Shown: positions 4,141 through 5,807 of the stretch, piece by piece
Layout: the number at the start of each line of letters is the position of its first letter
How positions within the stretch are numbered: position 1 is the stretch's first letter
From: Acidimicrobiia bacterium
GTDB lineage: Bacteria > Actinomycetota > Acidimicrobiia > Acidimicrobiales > Acidimicrobilacustridaceae
Direction: 5' to 3'
Assembly (NCBI GenBank): GCA_016462055.1
Contig: JAEMTX010000121.1
Location: 1 to 5,807, forward strand
DNA: 5,807 nt
Translations under genes and position numbers: made by a program
The notes under the pieces: model-generated
What the model was told of the DNA's origin: nothing
Database searches by the model: none
Seen by the model: the letters and a program-made list of their open reading frames with translations, nothing else

Positions 4141-5807
4141 ATGAGCACATTCCTTGAGGCAATCCATGACCGGGTCGTCATCTTCGACGGCGGCATGGGC
4201 ACCTGCATTCAGACCAGTGGCGTCACCGAAGAGGATTTTGGCGGACCTGATCTCGAGGGTTGCAACGAACTACTCGTGGTCACCCGACCAGACATAATTG
4301 CTGATGTCCACGCTCGCTATCTCGAAGTGGGTTGCGATGTCATCGAGACAGATACGTTCGGCGCTTTCGCTATCCCATTAGGCGAATACGACCTCGCCGA
4401 TCGCGTTCACGAATTGAACGTTGCGGCTGCCCGCCTTGCCCGAGGCGTCGCAAATGACTTTTCAACACCCGACCAACCCCGCTGGGTCGCCGGCTCCATC
4501 GGACCAGGCACTCGCTTCCCTTCACTCGGTCAGATTCGCTACGCCGAACTTCGAGACCACTACGAAGCGCAGGCGCGAGCGCTCATCGAAGGTGGTGTCG
4601 ACCTCCTCATCATCGAAACCATGTTCGACCTCCTTACCGTGAAGGCCGCCATGAACGGCTCTCGCCGAGCGATGCGAGCAGAGGGTCGTGAAGTCCCGCT
4701 TCAGGTGCAGGTCACGATGGAACTCACCGGTCGCATGCTGCCCGGTACCGAAATTGCAGCGGCTCTTGCCGCGATTGACCCCCTCCACCCCGATGTCATT
4801 GGTATCAACTGTGCGACTGGACCAGTCGAAATGGGCGAACATCTTCGCCATCTGGCCGCCCACGCCCGCATGCCGATCTCATGCATTCCAAATGCTGGTC
4901 TGCCCAGTGTCGTTGACGGACACATGCATTACGACCTCTCCCCCGAAGGTCTGGCCGACCACCATGAACGATTCATCACCGAACTCGGTGTGAACATCGT
5001 TGGCGGCTGCTGCGGGACAACTCCCGAGCACCTCGCTGCTGTTGTCGAACGTTGCCGCGATCTCACCCCGGCACCACGCAACCCCATGCACGAGGCCGGC
5101 GCAACATCTATCTATTCGCTCGTTCCATTTGAGCAAGACACCTCTTTCATGATCATCGGCGAACGCACGAATGCCAACGGCTCGAAGAAGTTCCGCGATG
5201 CTCTCCTCGATTCCGATCTCGATACATGCGTTCAGATGGCCAAAGATCAGGTACGCGAGGGTGCACACGTTCTCGATGTCTGTGTCGATTACGTCGGGCG
5301 CGATGGAGCCAACGACATGGATGAGCTGGCGAAATTGCTCGCCACACAGTCCAGCGTTCCGCTCGTGCTGGATTCGACCGAACCCGAGGTATTGGAGGCA
5401 GGACTTTCTTGGCTCGGGGGTCGCGCGATCCTCAACTCCGCCAATCTCGAAGACAGCGACACTGAAGGCAGTCGCCTTGATCGGGTAATGAAACTCGCCG
5501 CCGAATACGGCGCTGCGGTGATCTGTCTTCTCATCGATGAAGAAGGTCAGGCACGCGATATTGAATGGAAGTTGCGGATTGCCCACCGCATTCACGATCT
5601 CGCCGTAAATCGCTACGGCTTGGAACCCAGCGATCTGATTTTTGATGCGCTCACGTTCCCGCTTTCTACGGGTGACGACGACCTTCGCGGCGATGCAGTT
5701 GCCACGATTGAAGCGATCCGCCGTATCAAAGCTGAGTTGCCTGGCGTCTTCACAACGCTTGGCGTTTCCAACGTTTCCTTTGGTCTCAAGCCTGCCGCTC
5801 GCCATGT
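4141..5807 (+). CDS. metH: Cobalamin-dependent methionine synthase MetH, N-terminal part
   Basis: MetH moves a methyl group from 5-methyltetrahydrofolate through enzyme-bound cobalamin to homocysteine, yielding methionine and tetrahydrofolate in the cytosol. The window holds 555 codons plus two bases, roughly the first half of a protein normally near 1,150-1,250 residues. The homocysteine module spans about 1-310. It has FDGGMGT at 15-21, and its three zinc-binding cysteines are Cys224 (GINCATGP) and Cys290/Cys291 (GGCCGTTPEH). The folate-binding module begins near 333 with IIGERTNANGSKKFRDAL, followed by LDSTEPEVLEAGL near 410-422, NSANLEDSD at 432-440, DALTFPLSTGDDD near 502-514 and LGVSNVSFGLKP near 540-551. 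The cobalamin-binding and reactivation domains would lie beyond the edge. It is transcribed divergently from the adenosyltransferase, 177 bases apart. No frameshift or missing key residue is seen. Confidence 0.97.
   Translation, partial: MSTFLEAIHDRVVIFDGGMGTCIQTSGVTEEDFGGPDLEGCNELLVVTRPDIIADVHARYLEVGCDVIETDTFGAFAIPLGEYDLADRVHELNVAAARLARGVANDFSTPDQPRWVAGSIGPGTRFPSLGQIRYAELRDHYEAQARALIEGGVDLLIIETMFDLLTVKAAMNGSRRAMRAEGREVPLQVQVTMELTGRMLPGTEIAAALAAIDPLHPDVIGINCATGPVEMGEHLRHLAAHARMPISCIPNAGLPSVVDGHMHYDLSPEGLADHHERFITELGVNIVGGCCGTTPEHLAAVVERCRDLTPAPRNPMHEAGATSIYSLVPFEQDTSFMIIGERTNANGSKKFRDALLDSDLDTCVQMAKDQVREGAHVLDVCVDYVGRDGANDMDELAKLLATQSSVPLVLDSTEPEVLEAGLSWLGGRAILNSANLEDSDTEGSRLDRVMKLAAEYGAAVICLLIDEEGQARDIEWKLRIAHRIHDLAVNRYGLEPSDLIFDALTFPLSTGDDDLRGDAVATIEAIRRIKAELPGVFTTLGVSNVSFGLKPAARH

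Noticed and set aside
4879..5805. Long open frame of 308 codons on the minus strand, antisense to metH
   Set aside because: The plus strand encodes unmistakable MetH motifs throughout this region. The antisense protein has no recognisable domain and no ribosome binding site, so it is a shadow of a GC-rich gene.
1..5807. Mobile element, phage, defence system, toxin-antitoxin or CRISPR content
   Set aside because: No transposase, integrase, nuclease, repeat-spacer array or terminal inverted repeats are visible. All but one gene belong to ordinary housekeeping families.

Overview
This is a compact stretch of bacterial chromosome, moderately GC-rich, with short intergenic gaps, frequent GTG starts and Shine-Dalgarno sites of the GAGG/AGGAGG kind. 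The proteins look most like Actinomycetota. Pointers are the rhodanese N-terminus of the kind I know from actinobacterial MoeB-like proteins, the sirtuin's GPNGVWTRNP segment, the single-domain PduO-type adenosyltransferase with its LLYGGRV motif, and the actinobacterial style of MetH. An Acidimicrobiia-like lineage is my best guess, but that is an inference from protein style and not from a marker gene. I see no insertion sequence, phage gene, CRISPR array, tRNA or rRNA.

Layout: (1) positions 1-255, minus strand, the N-terminal part of a rhodanese-domain protein that runs off the window; (2) about 347-1126, minus strand, a complete sirtuin NAD-dependent deacylase; (3) 1281-1934, plus strand, an actinobacterial-type protein of unknown function, divergent from the sirtuin across a gap holding two clear inverted repeats; (4) 3963 down to 1915, minus strand, a probable two-gene operon with the cob(I)alamin adenosyltransferase first and leucyl aminopeptidase PepA second, whose end overlaps the end of the unknown gene by 20 bases; (5) 4141 to the window end, plus strand, the first 555 codons of cobalamin-dependent methionine synthase MetH, divergent from the adenosyltransferase.

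The clearest functional theme is cobalamin. The adenosyltransferase makes adenosylcobalamin, MetH uses methylcobalamin, and they share a 177-base divergent control region. In that region I see a plausible -10 box for each direction. The metH leader of about 100 nt can form mutually exclusive hairpins but matches no riboswitch class I can recall. The other genes (protein deacylation, peptide turnover, sulfur transfer) are ordinary housekeeping functions.

No exciting new multi-gene system is evident. The points most worth a second look are the metH leader, the paired inverted repeats at 1159-1255, and the unknown protein at 1281-1934.
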